Source: Cristatella mucedo (taxonomy: Eukaryota > Bryozoa > Phylactolaemata > Cristatellidae). From it: DNA of 64,000 nucleotides. The notes beneath the pieces were generated by a model that saw nothing but the letters and a program-made list of their open reading frames with translations, did no database searches and was not told the origin of the DNA. Location: the NCBI GenBank assembly GCA_009760855.2, contig WPIO01000010.1:636501-700500 (forward strand), in the 5' to 3' direction. The position numbers and the translations under genes were made by a program. Below are positions 1-11,417 of this stretch, in pieces. Each line of letters opens with the position of its first letter. Position 1 is the stretch's first letter.

Positions 1-221
1 AATTGCAGCCGAAAGCAGTTGATACCACTTGTGCCGACGACCAGTAGAGCAGCTTTAAAATCGCCGCCACTGAAACAAGTGGCCGCATCTGCGAAAGAGA
101 GCTTTAACCGCGCTCGCTGTTACGCTCCTTAACACTCGCCTTCGACATGCGTGCAAACACCCTTTACTCTGGTCACAACGACTGCAAACTGTTCAACGCG
201 AAGCGGAGTTTCCGCCGTTAC

Positions 222-466
222 CTAACGGTGTCGTTATCCCTTATGACGAGTGTGCTTTCCCATGGTGGCAATGTGCTGCCGTCGAGGCTTAGGTAGACGC
301 GGTCTGCGACGGCAAAGCGCGCAGCTATATGAGTCGCGAGTGACTCGACGGACTCGTGGCGCTCTGTGTCAATCAGGCACCAGTAGGACGTAGCGGCGCC
401 GCACGTAAGTAAGCTGCTGTCGAAGTTGAGTCTCGCCCGCACGCGTGGGGTTGAGGATGCGGCCAT
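222..466 (-). CDS. COIL: Coilin, first coding exon (partial gene)
   Basis: Coilin is the scaffold protein of nuclear Cajal bodies. This exon encodes about 81 residues corresponding to its N-terminal self-association domain. The product starts MAASSTPRVRARLNFD and includes LIDTERHESVESLA and LPPWESTLVIRDNDTVR, which line up with the vertebrate coilin N-terminus as I know it (MAAS start, R-x-R-L-x-FD, LVD, LPPAES, VRDND). The start is the ATG at 466; the reading frame stays open further upstream to about 598, but the MAAS start matches the family. The exon ends after AG with a GTAACG donor at 221-220, phase 2, splitting the Arg codon. The gene continues leftwards beyond the window. Identity is from recognised family similarity, not a database search. 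Confidence 0.8.
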
Positions 467-2629
467 TAGGAAGCCGGCTTTTGCTATCTCCGGAGCTAAA
501 ACCTCGCTCGACCCGCCCACGCCGCTGCGGACGTCCGGCGCTATGGGAGACTGTGCAGACGCCCTGTCGCAAAGGGCGTCGCGGACCCGAAGCGACACTT
601 GCGAGACGGCTTGCTCGAGATCATATCTAGAAGTTTTTATGAACTCTCAAGTAACCCACCTGCAATATCTTTTTGCACTTGGGCTCGGAAAAAGAGGATA
701 TACGTACATGGAGCTGCTACAAGTTGTCGAGCTTCGTGCGCCGTAAGTCCTTAGACCGTAAGCGCAGCGCAGCGTAATGGTGACAGTCCGCCAGCCGACC
801 CGACTACGACAAATACCACGTTGACACCCTGAGCCTTGTATCGCGGCTTGCGACTTGTAGGTACAGCACCTGTACGCGCAGGTACGTCAACGGCAACGGA
901 ACGCGGCCGCTAGGTAGCGGCCGCGTGCCCTAGAAAATAAAGTGGGGTCAGGACGAGAGCGTAGAGCAGTCGATGCGACAGACACGAATGGTTGCGGGTG
1001 TCAAGAAGCGGCAACAGCGAGCACCAGCTCTCTTACGTCATGCAGAGCACCGCTGAGCCGCCTTACACTAGAATCGTGCGCAACTGATGCCCTGGCTCCA
1101 GATCAAGAGCGCCAGTCAACGCCCGCCTCCGGGTCTGGAGAGCGAAACTCAACTCCGGCTTACACGACTTCGGCTCTATTACCGTAGATTATGATTCGAC
1201 CGGTTCCGACTTCCGGGCCATAAAAATTCAGCAAACGCGAATGAGAAATATATCGACGGTCATGATCTGGCTTAAGTATAAAACACCAACGTTTCAGAGC
1301 GAATATGAATCAGAGTGGGCACTTGTTGGGACTGAGCTCCTGTGTATTATATGAATCAAGGGGTTGTGACTAAAACAAGCGACGTAGCTTTTTTGGAAGC
1401 TTCATTTGAGCTCTTGGCACCGCGACGTCTTTGGGATCTCTGACGCGATCGGGGGGGGGGGGCGCGTGGGTGGCGTCGCGCTGGACAAAAGCCTTCTCGG
1501 GTCGAACTGAGCCAAGTTGTAATTTCGATCGAACCAAGCTAACTAAATCCCTATATGCATCACCATGTCACTATCGGCTGCCAGCTAATCTCTTAGTCTG
1601 TTGTGTTGTTGCCCTTAGTGTGCTCAGTGCATGCGACTATCCATTCATGCTAAGAACTGGTTGACCTGCGTGTTTTCATGCTTGCTTTTGCATGCTAAGT
1701 CTTAAGTGTGCTACTTGTGTTCTTTTGCGTGCTTTTCCAAGATCGATACTTTGAATGTCATTCACCCTAGATCATTGCTCCTCTTGTAGCAACTTCAAAA
1801 GTGACTGGATTAAGATTTACTTCTCCTAATGTGCTGTACGAATGATTAATTTTTACTATTAGTATTCTTATTTGATTCTAAATGCTTGTCTAAGCATCAT
1901 ACTTGTGTGCTTATGCATGCTTATCAAAGCATGAAATGTCGCATATCCTGAACCCTTTCTTGTTGCTTCTCTTGCAGCCAGTTTTAAAGCGCCTGGGTGG
2001 AGAAGGGATTTACTTAGGGTGCTATACATACGACTTAACATTACTATTATTGTTTTGCTCAGGCTGTGCAGCTAGCGAAACTAATCATGAACTAAGTGGG
2101 CACATGCTACGTGTAGCATAACAGTTGGATCCACACGCGGGACCGATCAGCAAAAGCAATTCCCGTCACCAGTTTTGTATCTACGGGTAATGAGCATAGT
2201 AAGACAGCAATAAAAGTTTTGTTTAATTACGTCTATAGTACAACCACTCGGCGCGAAGCACTTTTGAAGTTAAAATTCGGATGACGTACGTGGCCATTCA
2301 TTTTTTGCCTTGTTTATAAAGTGCAGTCTCAGCTTCCGGTTCCGCAATTACCGATCCACAATGTCTCCCTTTTTTGGTCATACAGATTAATTGTTCGCAC
2401 TCTTATCAAAATGGAGCCCACTTTTGACTTTTTTCTTACACATTTCCTCTGAAGTAAAATGGAGAGTGCGGTTGGCTGAGTTCTTCACCATGCGGACCTT
2501 TTGTTAGATTCATGAAATTTTGGCGATTCAGACACAATTCCAAGTGCAAATTTTGACTATTATTAATTTATGAAATAAAATAAATTAGTACATTCGTAGC
2601 CTGTCCGATTACCTGAACATGCTGCTTCT
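467..2629. other. Coilin upstream region and unassigned DNA
   Basis: This stretch is upstream of coilin and probably holds its promoter. A possible short first exon of a divergent plus-strand gene lies at 639-742: ATG, 34 codons (MNSQVTHLQYLFALG...), then a consensus GTAAGT donor at 743. I could not find a convincing continuation. 942-1187 is an open, Ser/Thr-rich frame with no recognisable domain. There is a G-run near 1450. From 1200 to 2629 the DNA is AT-richer and I see no gene in it. Confidence 0.3.
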
Positions 2630-2741
2630 CAGCGATTCTGCACCTTCTAAGAAAAATGGTAACCCAGCACGTGCACCTTGTACTCTTAAAATACGACCGA
2701 AAAACCCAAATGTGCGAAAATACTTATGCTTTTGAGTTGGG

Positions 2742-3116
2742 TTAAAGCTGGAATACGAGCCTAGTGCCATAAGCTAAGCCATGCAGAAGAATCCTGGGCT
2801 GCCGAGCGTTTGCGGAGAGCATGTCAGCTACAAGCGCCTGAATTGCCTCCTCAAAAAATAAGCATCTAGCATTCGAAGCATTCAGTTCCACAGACGCTTG
2901 AAGCATCCGGCGTGCCTTCGCCGTGGCTTCGGCTGCCAAAGTCGGAGTCGGGGTTCGCAACGTCAAAAGCAGCTCTGCCTCTATGCTTGATTCCACCCAG
3001 CGTCTGCCAGTTAGCTGCGAGTCACATTCGGGAAACGAAGCATCATTTCCGGCTGCGAAATATCTGTCTCTCACCACTATTGTAGACGTAGACGATGAGC
3101 AAGGAGGCGTGAACAA
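2742..3116 (-). pseudogene. Coding-like frame in duplicated segment, unrecognised
   Basis: An open frame of 124 codons. I do not recognise the product. The part around SVELNASNARCLFFEEAIQ is matched, in the same frame, by the right copy of the duplication at about 26430-26740 (minus), which has SMKLNASNARCLFIERAIQ but carries several stop codons. In that stretch about half the differences between copies are third-position silent changes, which suggests the ancestral segment was translated on this strand. There are no visible membrane segments or metal-binding motifs. It may be one exon of a transposon or host gene. Confidence 0.35.
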
Positions 3117-4349
3117 GCAGCATATAGACGAAATGGCTGACAGAATTCAGCATCGGTCGGGGCGGCAGGGATCGAAATGGCTGACGGGATTCAGCGGCGG
3201 TCGGGAGTTGAGTGCAGCCCCGAGGCGAGTTTTCTTCTGTTGCTCTTTCCTTCAGGAGCGCGCAGGAGACCCCGCCAAACGCGCCACCCTCCCTCCACCA
3301 CCGCGTGACGAACACTTCTCTACGATCGGAAGAACTGGCTTGTACTGGTGGCAAGCATTGCAAATAGCGAGCCAGTTTAAAGGCCCGTCACGGCCGAACC
3401 TCGGACTTAATTATGTCTAGGATTCAATTCACATTAGGGGACCTTAGCGTTGCTGCGGAGCTTGAGGCTTTTCCCTTAGCGCGCAGAAATATGTTCACTC
3501 CGAATTGTACTGGTCTCTTATAAAACGGCGTCTGTCTAGACTTCGCGGCCTTTTTAACCAGAGATAAATCTCATGTGCTTAGGTTCGAACTCACTCAAGA
3601 AAAAGAATGTAACTGCATTCCAGGATGGCGCTTCTTCGGCATAAAAATTGGCGTCTCGTTTTGAATTGTAGCTATTCTGTGTAATATAAATGTTGCAATA
3701 TGTATTATCAGGGTGGAAGTCGAGAGGCTAGGCCGGGAGGTGCAGTTACGAACCGTGTCTGCTTCGTTTCCAGAGGGGACAGCACCAAGCTTAAAGCGGC
3801 GCTAAAACGGCGGTCCGTACGTCATCCCTTAAGCGCTCTGGCTCCCGGCTTCTTGGTACTGGCGGCAGCGGCTTTTGCTAGCATGCAGTGAGGGAATTAG
3901 GAGAAAGTTTGCCTTTGTTTAAATCAGCTCTAAGGTAGCCAGCCATCTATCGGTGCTAATTACATGAAATCCCTGTTTAGATCTGGCTACGTCATTTTAG
4001 GTTACTGCGGGTTGGGACGACTGCGGGTGTTCTGAGCAATAGTAATAACAGTATGAAGTGATCCTATCAAAAAATGCATACTCGGGCGCTCAAACACGTC
4101 AAATGGTGTGCGGCAATTAGCGGTCAAAATCCAATGGAGGCCAACGCGTTAGCGAAAAAAGTTGGAAAGCTGTAGAGAATGAGATCGGGTGATTATTTTA
4201 ACGAAACTTATTGAACATAAAAAACCGATCGCTGCTGGCAAGCTACTCGCAGCCGCTAGAAGGGATATAATGCCAAGAAGTGTGTCATTGCAGGTCGCCA
4301 GCTTTGGAGAGATAACGGATATCGCTACGAAACGGCCAGCATCCATGAC

Positions 4350-4380
4350 TGTCATGAATGGCCGTTGGCCATTCATGACA
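4350..4380. repeat. Perfect inverted repeat (14-bp arms, GTT loop)
   Basis: TGTCATGAATGGCC is followed by GTT and its exact reverse complement. It is absent at the aligned position of the right duplication copy (around 28350-28390) and disrupts the frame that is open there. Confidence 0.85.
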
Positions 4381-4631
4381 CCGGCAACCCAGAATCGTCA
4401 CCTGTGGACACTGGTTACCATTAGTTCACCGCCTAAGTTGAACCGGTTTTGGCTCAGGCAGCACAATACCTGGCTGCCCAAGCATGATCAAATCTGCTGC
4501 TCTCACAAAATTGCATAGCACGTCGGATGAGTCTGAACAGCAGAAGGCAACCTCTGAGAGAATATTTCTGGATTTGGAACAGATGTGGCGTGAAAGCTCA
4601 GATTAGAGACTCAAATGCTCAGCCTTAGCGA

Positions 4632-5210
4632 GATCAAACTGTGTATTTCAGGAGCAACACTTTGATGCTCGGAAATTAATGCAGGCAGCTATTGCCGACT
4701 TGATGCAGGAACGCATCGAGGTCAAGGAAGTTTTATTACAAGTGGCAGACTTGTCGAAAGCATTGGAAGAGTTCCTGAGGCCACGTCGAGGTGCTGCAGG
4801 TGACACGGAAGCAGAGTTCGGAAATGACGAGGAGGATGCGACGAGAGCGGCTCTGGAGGAGCAAGAAGGCAGTTAGGACGCTCTTAAGCAGGAGGATCCG
4901 AGCTGTCTGGAGACATGTACTAATGCAGACCATCATTGAGTCGCTTGAAGAGCGGCTGAAGCTGCAGAAAAAGCGTCATTTGGAAGTGATGCAGTCGATC
5001 CAGTCTGCCAGTGAACGTCAGCAAAGGAAGGGATGCCGCACTCCAACCTCCGTCCAGAAAGACAGAGCTACAGCTGAAAAAGACGTCATCTTACGTAGAC
5101 GCTTGCTTAAACTAGCTACCAGATTTTAACGTCGGAGACCGAGTGAGCTTGCTCTGGCACTACAGTTATCGAGCAAATACGCTGCACTCGCCTCAGAAAA
5201 ATCATAGATC
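4632..5210 (+). pseudogene. Decayed coiled-coil frame (left duplication copy)
   Basis: A coding-like block starts after a good acceptor (TGTGTATTTCAG at about 4640-4651) with EQHFDARKLMQAAIADLMQ and continues through ERIEVKEVLLQVADLSKALE, an amphipathic heptad-like stretch, to an in-frame stop at 4874-4876. The homologous sequence then continues in other frames (ERLKLQKKRHLEVMQSIQSA near 4950-5000; RRRPSELALALQLSS near 5130), ending near a stop that lies almost where the right copy also stops. Compared with 28530-29057 it has at least one frameshift and an internal stop, so it is a broken paralogue. Charged, heptad-rich tails of this kind occur in Myb/SANT-like and transposon-derived proteins, but I see no domain that proves it. 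Confidence 0.45.
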
Positions 5211-5874
5211 TTGCCTTAAGTGTTGCACAACCGGCTGAACAGCTGAATGGCATCGTAGCTGAAATAGCTGAGGTGCACACTACCGATTCAGAAGATACCT
5301 GTGAGAACGTCGGCCAAACGTTCAACTTGCGGTCATCGGGAAGCTCCAGCTCACGCCTTACGCCTGTGTGTTGCAGACCGTTGGCCTGCTTCCTTCCGAA
5401 CTGGTTTTACAACCTCAGCCAGCAAGGACTCGGGCACCTGCAACAGTGAGCTAATCTTCACTACGACTCTCGATGTTCGCCTATCACTCAACTTTCTTTT
5501 TATACTATGTACCTGCTTCGTATCCTTCAAATTATTTCCTTCTTTCTGCATGTTTGTCTCTCTGAATAGGTTGTTATCAAATCTTTTTTTCTTGCAACCA
5601 TGGTTGCTACTTCACAGCAATCGTATCACCAGTTTTCTTTGAATGTCTACCAAATAAAAGCGACTAATAATCGTAGCGATAGGTCGTTTGGATGACACCT
5701 TAAGAGAATTTGATTTATAATGCAAATTGCCATACGCTGGGAAGTATAATTAATCCCAAAAAGTTGAACACTCATGGTATGAACACATGCAAAAGCAACA
5801 AGTGACATCCTCAGGCCAGCACGCTAAATCAAACATGAAGGCATTTTTGAGCACCAGTTTGCAAGACCTCATGA

Positions 5875-6642
5875 TATAATAATAATGCACTTGATAAAGC
5901 GCCCTCAGAGAACTTAATCTCTTTCTAGGTGCTTTCTATTTGCTGCAAAGGGAAATGCAATTAGATGGTAAGTAAAATCATGCTTGAAAAACAAACAAAA
6001 TTAATAATATGGTTAGGAGTGACATGCACAGGGTCAGCATGCAAATGTGGTTAGTGGCAGCACGCATAAGCACGTGAAGGACGAATCACAGGGACCCACT
6101 AAATGCTGTCCTAAATAGGTGTGTTTTTAGGTTCCTTTTAAATGTGGTCAGGTCAGGGGATGTTCTGACGCAGGTCGGGAGAGAGTTCCAGGCTTTGGGA
6201 GCATATGAACTAAATGCACGGTCTCCAAATGATTTAAGGTTTGTATGAGGTATTTCTAGACTGTTGGATTCCGAAAAGCGGGTGGTACGATGCTTGGCCT
6301 GATGGGGGAGTATATCGAGAGATAGGCTGGAGCCATACAATGAAGTGACCTAAAAGTGAGCAACAAAACCTTGAAGTAAATTCGTTGCTTGACTGGTAGC
6401 CAGTGCAGGTCGGCGAGAAGTGGAGTAATGTGGCAACTGCGACGCTCACGACAGACATGCCTAGCTGCAGAGTTTTGCACCAGCTGCAATCGCCTGATCG
6501 CACATGCTGGTAGGCCAGTAAGCAGTGAGTTGCAGAAGTCGAGACGGGATGTCACGAATGCATGGACTAACTTAGACGTGGTATCCTTATCTAAACAAGC
6601 CCGAATTTTAGCAATGTTATGAAGCTGAAAATCGGCAGATTA
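5875..6642 (-). mobile_element. L2/CR1-type LINE, 5'-truncated copy
   Basis: Minus-strand 3' end of a non-LTR retrotransposon. It carries the end of the reverse-transcriptase ORF in two frames split by a frameshift: LDFCNSLLTGLPACAIRRLQ, HITPLLADLHWLPVKQRI (about 6256-6555), then KSFGDRAFSSYAPKAWNSLP and TFKRNLKTHLFRTAFSGSL ending at a stop at 6086-6088. These are conserved motifs of the L2/CR1 ORF2 C-terminus. About 210 bp of 3' UTR follow, ending in the family's signature (AGATTAAGTTCTCTGAGGGCGC) and an ATT-rich tail at the left edge. The right paralogue of this locus lacks the insertion. Confidence 0.85.
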
Positions 6643-6740
6643 GACTTGTAGCCTGTAATGATTAATGGCAGGTGCCGATGCAAAGTCCGGTAAAGCTACA
6701 GCAACAGAGTCACTAAAGCAAAGTGAAATTTGACCCGTAA

Positions 6741-7334
6741 AGATGCAGTTTTACACCATCCCCACAAGACCTGGTAATCAAGATCTGGGAAGAAGAGTCC
6801 AGATCTGGGCGGGACGCAAGCGACTGAGTAAAGGGGACGGAGTACATAAGCCAAGTCTCCGGTGGCACTTTCAGTCACAAGCTTGATGGTCGCTTAGTGT
6901 AGGCTGCCCAGCAGCAGCGAAAGCAGAGGCTGCTTTATCTTTGGTTGCTCCTTTATGAGCAGGCTGTCTGTATACGGTCGGAAAGCAAGCCACATAGACC
7001 GAAGAAGTTTTCAGAAACTCCACGGCCAGTGCGTGGACTAGCGCTAGTCGAGGTTGAAGCAGAGACGAGATGGGGAGCAGGCGTAAGGCATAGGAAAAAA
7101 GACAAGTTCGCCGGACAAGCGTCACATTGTGAGGACCGATGAACCCAATCGTTTCAGACCCGGTGATTCGGCATCTGTTTTCCGCGAAGTTTCGCTGCAC
7201 AGGATTATGCATGCCAGAGAGTAGCTTACAGGCAGCTGACGCAACTGGTGACAGCAAAGCCAGTGTTTCCTACGGCAAACTCATTCTAGAACGTTCTTTG
7301 TACTACAGTCGGTCGTATTAGTTGTCAGGAAGCC
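6741..7334. other. No gene recognised
   Basis: Moderately GC-rich unique-looking DNA. A 128-codon open frame on the minus strand (6871-7257) has no recognisable motif or family similarity and is probably spurious. Confidence 0.3.
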
Positions 7335-7605
7335 ATAAATGCCAAGGTTACGTAACGACAATTACTCTCCTACTGCCGGCTATGGCACATCCTTTTCAGC
7401 GGTCCTGAGCTGCTACTTCTATGCTACTCACTACCTCAACTGCTCTCCTGACTCTGCTATGCTTCCCACTTTCTCTTTGTTGCGTGAGACGAAGTCTGTT
7501 GGCTACCGAATGCATACCAAAAGCCGCTTAGGCTGTGAGTGCGCTATACAAAACTCTCCTGCGTAACACCCACATGGTCTTTATGACTTTGTGGAGTTAC
7601 AGACG
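7335..7605 (+). repeat. Repeat family X, copy 1
   Basis: The longest-looking copy of an unclassified interspersed family seen five times here. Signature stretches are GCTGCTACTTCTATGCTACT near 7410, AGTCTGTTGGCTACCGAATG near 7494, GCGCTATACAAAACTCTCC near 7541 and GGAGTTACAGACGGAGA near 7592. It has no tRNA-like promoter and no coding frame. GCGCTATACAAA resembles the GCGCTATATAAA near the tail of the LINE and SINE elements in this window. Other copies: 35356-35555 (-), 42606-42730 (-), 51745-51905 (+), 52505-52745 (-). Confidence 0.75.
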
Positions 7606-8531
7606 GAGATACATTTTTACATCCCAGAGAATTCGATCAGTTTACGAAGTTGGCCCGGCACACTGACCGACAAGATTTCGAGGAAGGTAGCGAAGCCGTG
7701 CTAACTTCCCTTCTGCTTTCGGCGTAGCCCAGCTTACGACCTTGGTCCTGTACTGGTAGAGAATTTATAGAATGATCACGATCGTGATCATATATTCGCA
7801 GCTTGGCAAAGAATAACCGCCCAGTCGCCAAGGAAATCGTGCCATTCAAAACCGTCCAGTTCCAGCCGTCATGCAAGCAGTTAGCTTACTCTGACCGAGA
7901 AGCCAGTGAGCCTGAATTGCAGCTATAAAGCAGCGGCAGCAGCATTAGCAAAACCATAGATCGCTCTGCCGAAATAGCAGTGCAGAACAGAAGAACAGAG
8001 GCACGAAAATCGCGTAGCATGGGAATGTCGCAGTAGAATAATGACAATGCCACATGCGTGAGAACGTGCTGTAAACATGTCCGAACTCCGGCAGAGCAGA
8101 CAGCACAAAGGGAAAGGGCAGGGACAGGCAGTCGTGTTAGCGGTGCTCTCGCAGTACGTGACTGCACGCAGTGCCAGATGAGGCAGCAGAAGGAGGACAT
8201 CGTGAGAGAACAGTAGCATCTAATACACTGCAGCTGGTAGCACTTGCTGAACAGATGCTAAACGAGCTAGTGCCTTTAGAAGCTCCCTTCCTACTCTACC
8301 GGAAGGGACAGATAGAGACAAAAGAGGTATATATAGAGGGAGATACTGAAAGAAAGGCGAGACACAAAGACAACCAGAGAGCGATGAGAAAAGTGATAGA
8401 AAAAGAGTCAGAGATAGATGCAGGCATATATATATTTATTTATTTATTTACTTGTTTGTTTGTTTATTTATTTATATTTATATACATTGTACTATATATG
8501 TTGTATTATATATAGATATAGCGTGTATTTA

Positions 8532-8562
<31 letters not shown>

Positions 8563-9479
8563 ATACTCTTTCATTTGCATTTCTAGAGGGAGAAAGTGAG
8601 GGAGAAAGAGAAATGGGAGGAAGAAAGAAATGAGAAAGTTAAAATAAAGACATTTGTAAAGCATCCTATGAGAAAAAAATCTCTTTTTGGGATCATCTGA
8701 TACAATGAAAATGAAACATATCAGTCAATTGGTACCATGCACAGCGTCAGCCATGTATAAGGACACAAACGAACAATTCGCGTGGTGCGAGAAACAAGTA
8801 GGTTTCAATAAAATATTTATCGAGTAACATTTTCAGCCTGCACCTCGGTTTTGCCAAGTCCTCCTTTTGCTTTTTCAAAATCAATATGAATGTGGCGAAT
8901 TTCCTCAGCGACGGTCAAGGTTTGAAAAGCTGAGGTTTTGAGCGAGATGAGCAATAGGCTGGCTTGTGATTAAGACGAGGAAGAAATCGATGGCCCAACT
9001 AGATCGAGAAAGTCCGTCCCAATGCGTTTGCTGCCAAACGAAGCATTCTCTAACTATTAAGCGTAGCATACGTCTGAGAAATTTAAAGTACGGCGATTCG
9101 GAGGAGATACAGTGGAGGCTGTGCCATTTTCAGCGACTCGTGAGCCTCGGGGTCAATGCAGAAAGGCATTTAAGGTGACATATAGTGATAAGACGGGCAG
9201 CCAAAACCGCTGGGCCGACTGCTACAACCACTGAAAGTCATGTAAGACGAATACGAGCACGATGATGAATGATGCCACAACGAATTACACCCCACGGAAC
9301 AGTCTGGTATAAATCATTAAAGTGCCTAGAAAGAGCTAAAGTTCCCTGATGGTGCTATAGAAATGTATAGTTATTATTATAACGTATCCTCATTCGTGCT
9401 GCACGCCCACTGTTTACTCGCCCTCACTTGGGCACGCTCCAGCCAGCTCCCTTAGCACTGGTGCCTCGACCCTAACATA
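7606..9479. other. Unassigned DNA with AT microsatellites
   Basis: No gene recognised. 7772-7791 is a perfect 20-bp palindrome (ATGATCACGATCGTGATCAT). 8429-8560 is a TTTA/TA-rich microsatellite with about 13 uninterrupted TA units at 8534-8559. 9305-9385 (+) is a short LINE/SINE 3' end (GTGCCTAGAAAGAGC... ATTATTATA). A 70-codon frame at 8966-9178 (+) is unrecognised. Confidence 0.5.
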
Positions 9480-11417
9480 CAGTCTAGCTTCTATAAAAAC
9501 GTTGAATCAAGATGAACAGTTCAAACATTCTGATGTCGACGATCAACCAACTCATCAACCACTCCCAGGTTAGCTCCTTCCCTAATGATCCCTGTGATGA
9601 TCCAGTTGATCGCTTCTCTAGCTTCTTAATCAAGAAGATAGAAAAGATCAGGGATCATCCCTGCGATGGCTGCACCCCTCGTGGAATGTTGTCCCACACT
9701 TTTCCACACACATCTTTCATGCAGCACCTCAATGTCTACCTTCAAGGGGATCATTAGTGACCTCGTCCTGAAGTTCATATCCCAATCAAAGAAGACAATA
9801 GTCCTCTAAACCCTATTCCCACTGTTCTTCTTCTACGATCTATTGATCTACTGCTGCCATGCACAACTAACATCATAAATTCGTCATTAGCCGAAGGTCA
9901 TATCCCAGCATCTCTCAAAAAGGCTGTAATCAGGCCACTACTCAAGAAAGCTACACTAGACCAAGAGAACTTAAGAAGCTTCTGCCCAGTCTACCTTCTG
10001 CTGTTCCTATCAAAGACACTGGAACGGGTCGTAGCAGACCAGCAGAACTCATATATTGAAACTTCAAACCTTGAAAGAAAGTTCTAGTCTGGTTTTAGAG
10101 CTAATCACTCCACAGAGTCAGCATTGCTTTGGGTGTACAACGACCTATGTAGGAATGCAGACATAGGTGGAGTATCTCTGCTTATTTTTCTCAATCTTTC
10201 GGCAGCTTTTGATAATATCGATTACCAAGTCCTTCTTGAGTGCCTCTCATCTCGCCTGGGCATTACTGGCACTGCATTGCAATGAATCAGGTCCTATCTC
10301 AGTGGGAGACTCCAGAGTATTGTTGGGAATGGACAAAGATCATCCGAGGAACCTCTGAAATATGGGGTACCTCGGTGCTAGGTGCTTGGTCCTGTTCTTT
10401 TCACGGTGTATACTCTCCCTCTTGCCGATGTGATTGCCAAGCGAATTATATGCTTTCACTTCTATGCAGATGACATTCAGTTGTACCTTTGCTTTGATCC
10501 CCCCAGCCCTCCAGAACCTCGAATTCTCTCAACTCCCTTGCTGCATGTACTGATGACATCTGCACATGAATGGCAGCAAATTTTGTTAAGTTGAATGATG
10601 ATAAAAACCAACTTACAGTCGGGTATGCCTTCTTTTAACTACACAACATTGCCAAAATTCGGACTTTTTTAGACAGGGATACCACATCTAAGTCGGTTCA
10701 TGCATTTGTGACATCCAGTCTTGACTTATGTAACTCCACTGCTTGCTGGTCTACCGGCCTGTGAACTCGGGCGCTTACAGCTGGTGCAAAACTCTGCAGC
10801 TAGGCTTTTCTGTCGTGAGCGTCGCAGTTGCCACATCACGCTCCTTCTCACCGACCTGCACTGGCTCCCAGTCAAGCAACGCATCGACTTCAAGGTTTTG
10901 TCACTCACTTTTAGGTCCCTTCATTCTTTGGCTCTAGCCTACCTATCAGATATACTGCCCCACAAGGCAGAGCATCGTAAGCATCACTTGCTTTTCGGAA
11001 TCTGTTCACCTATAACTCGTGTAAACTTCAAATCCTTTGGAGGCCGTGCCTTCAGTTCGTATCCTCCCAATCCTGGAACTCACTCCCGACTTGTGTCATG
11101 ACATCTCCTGACTTGACCAAATTTAAAAAGAAACTAAAAATGCACCTATTTATGACAGCATTTAGTGGGTCACTGCGATTTGTCCTTTTATGTGCTAATG
11201 CGTGCTAACACTGTGCATGCCACTAACCACACTTGCATGCTGACATGCATGCTGACACTGCGCATGTCACCATTAACCATGTTATTCTTGTTGTTTATTG
11301 AGCATGCTACCACTGACCATTCGGTCGTTTTTCCTTGGCAGCAAATGTAAAGTACTTAGAGAGAGATTGAGTTCTCTGAGGGCGCTTTATCAAGCGTATA
11401 TTATTATTGTTTATTAT
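9480..11417 (+). mobile_element. L2/CR1-type LINE with most of the RT domain
   Basis: The most RT-complete LINE copy along with 44040-46215. Reading left to right but across several stops and frameshifts it shows: a pre-RT region (about 9512-9760, SSFLIKKIEKIRDHP), RT entry (LKKAVIRPLLKK near 9920, LSKTLERVVA near 10010), SGFRANHSTESALL near 10090, LNLSAAFDNIDYQVLL near 10200 (degenerate form of the DLSAAFDTIDH block), YLSGR near 10300, a GVPxGSVLGP-like block near 10370, then [10 protein letters not shown] near 10470, the catalytic YADD box. The C-terminal LQLVQNSAARLFCRERR and HWLPVKQRIDFKVLSLTF follow at 10780-10920 and the 3' UTR ends in TTATTATTG. No endonuclease domain is present, so the copy is 5'-truncated and dead. 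Confidence 0.88.

Larger units (their letters stand above)
2630..6740 (+). repeat. Segmental duplication, left copy
   Basis: This segment aligns in the same orientation with about 26310-29880, with recognisable blocks throughout: an AAAAATGGTAACCCAGC start block near 2655, the TTTCCAGAGGGGACAGCACC block near 3767, the CACAACCGGCTGAACA block near 5225, and a CTTGTAGCCTG block near 6648. Identity is roughly 60-75% by eye, so the duplication is old. The left copy differs from the right by a LINE insertion (5875-6642), a short perfect hairpin (4350-4380) and about 140 bp of extra sequence near 4520-4660. It could be two copies of a large uncharacterised transposon rather than a genomic duplication; no terminal repeats were found. 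Confidence 0.75.
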
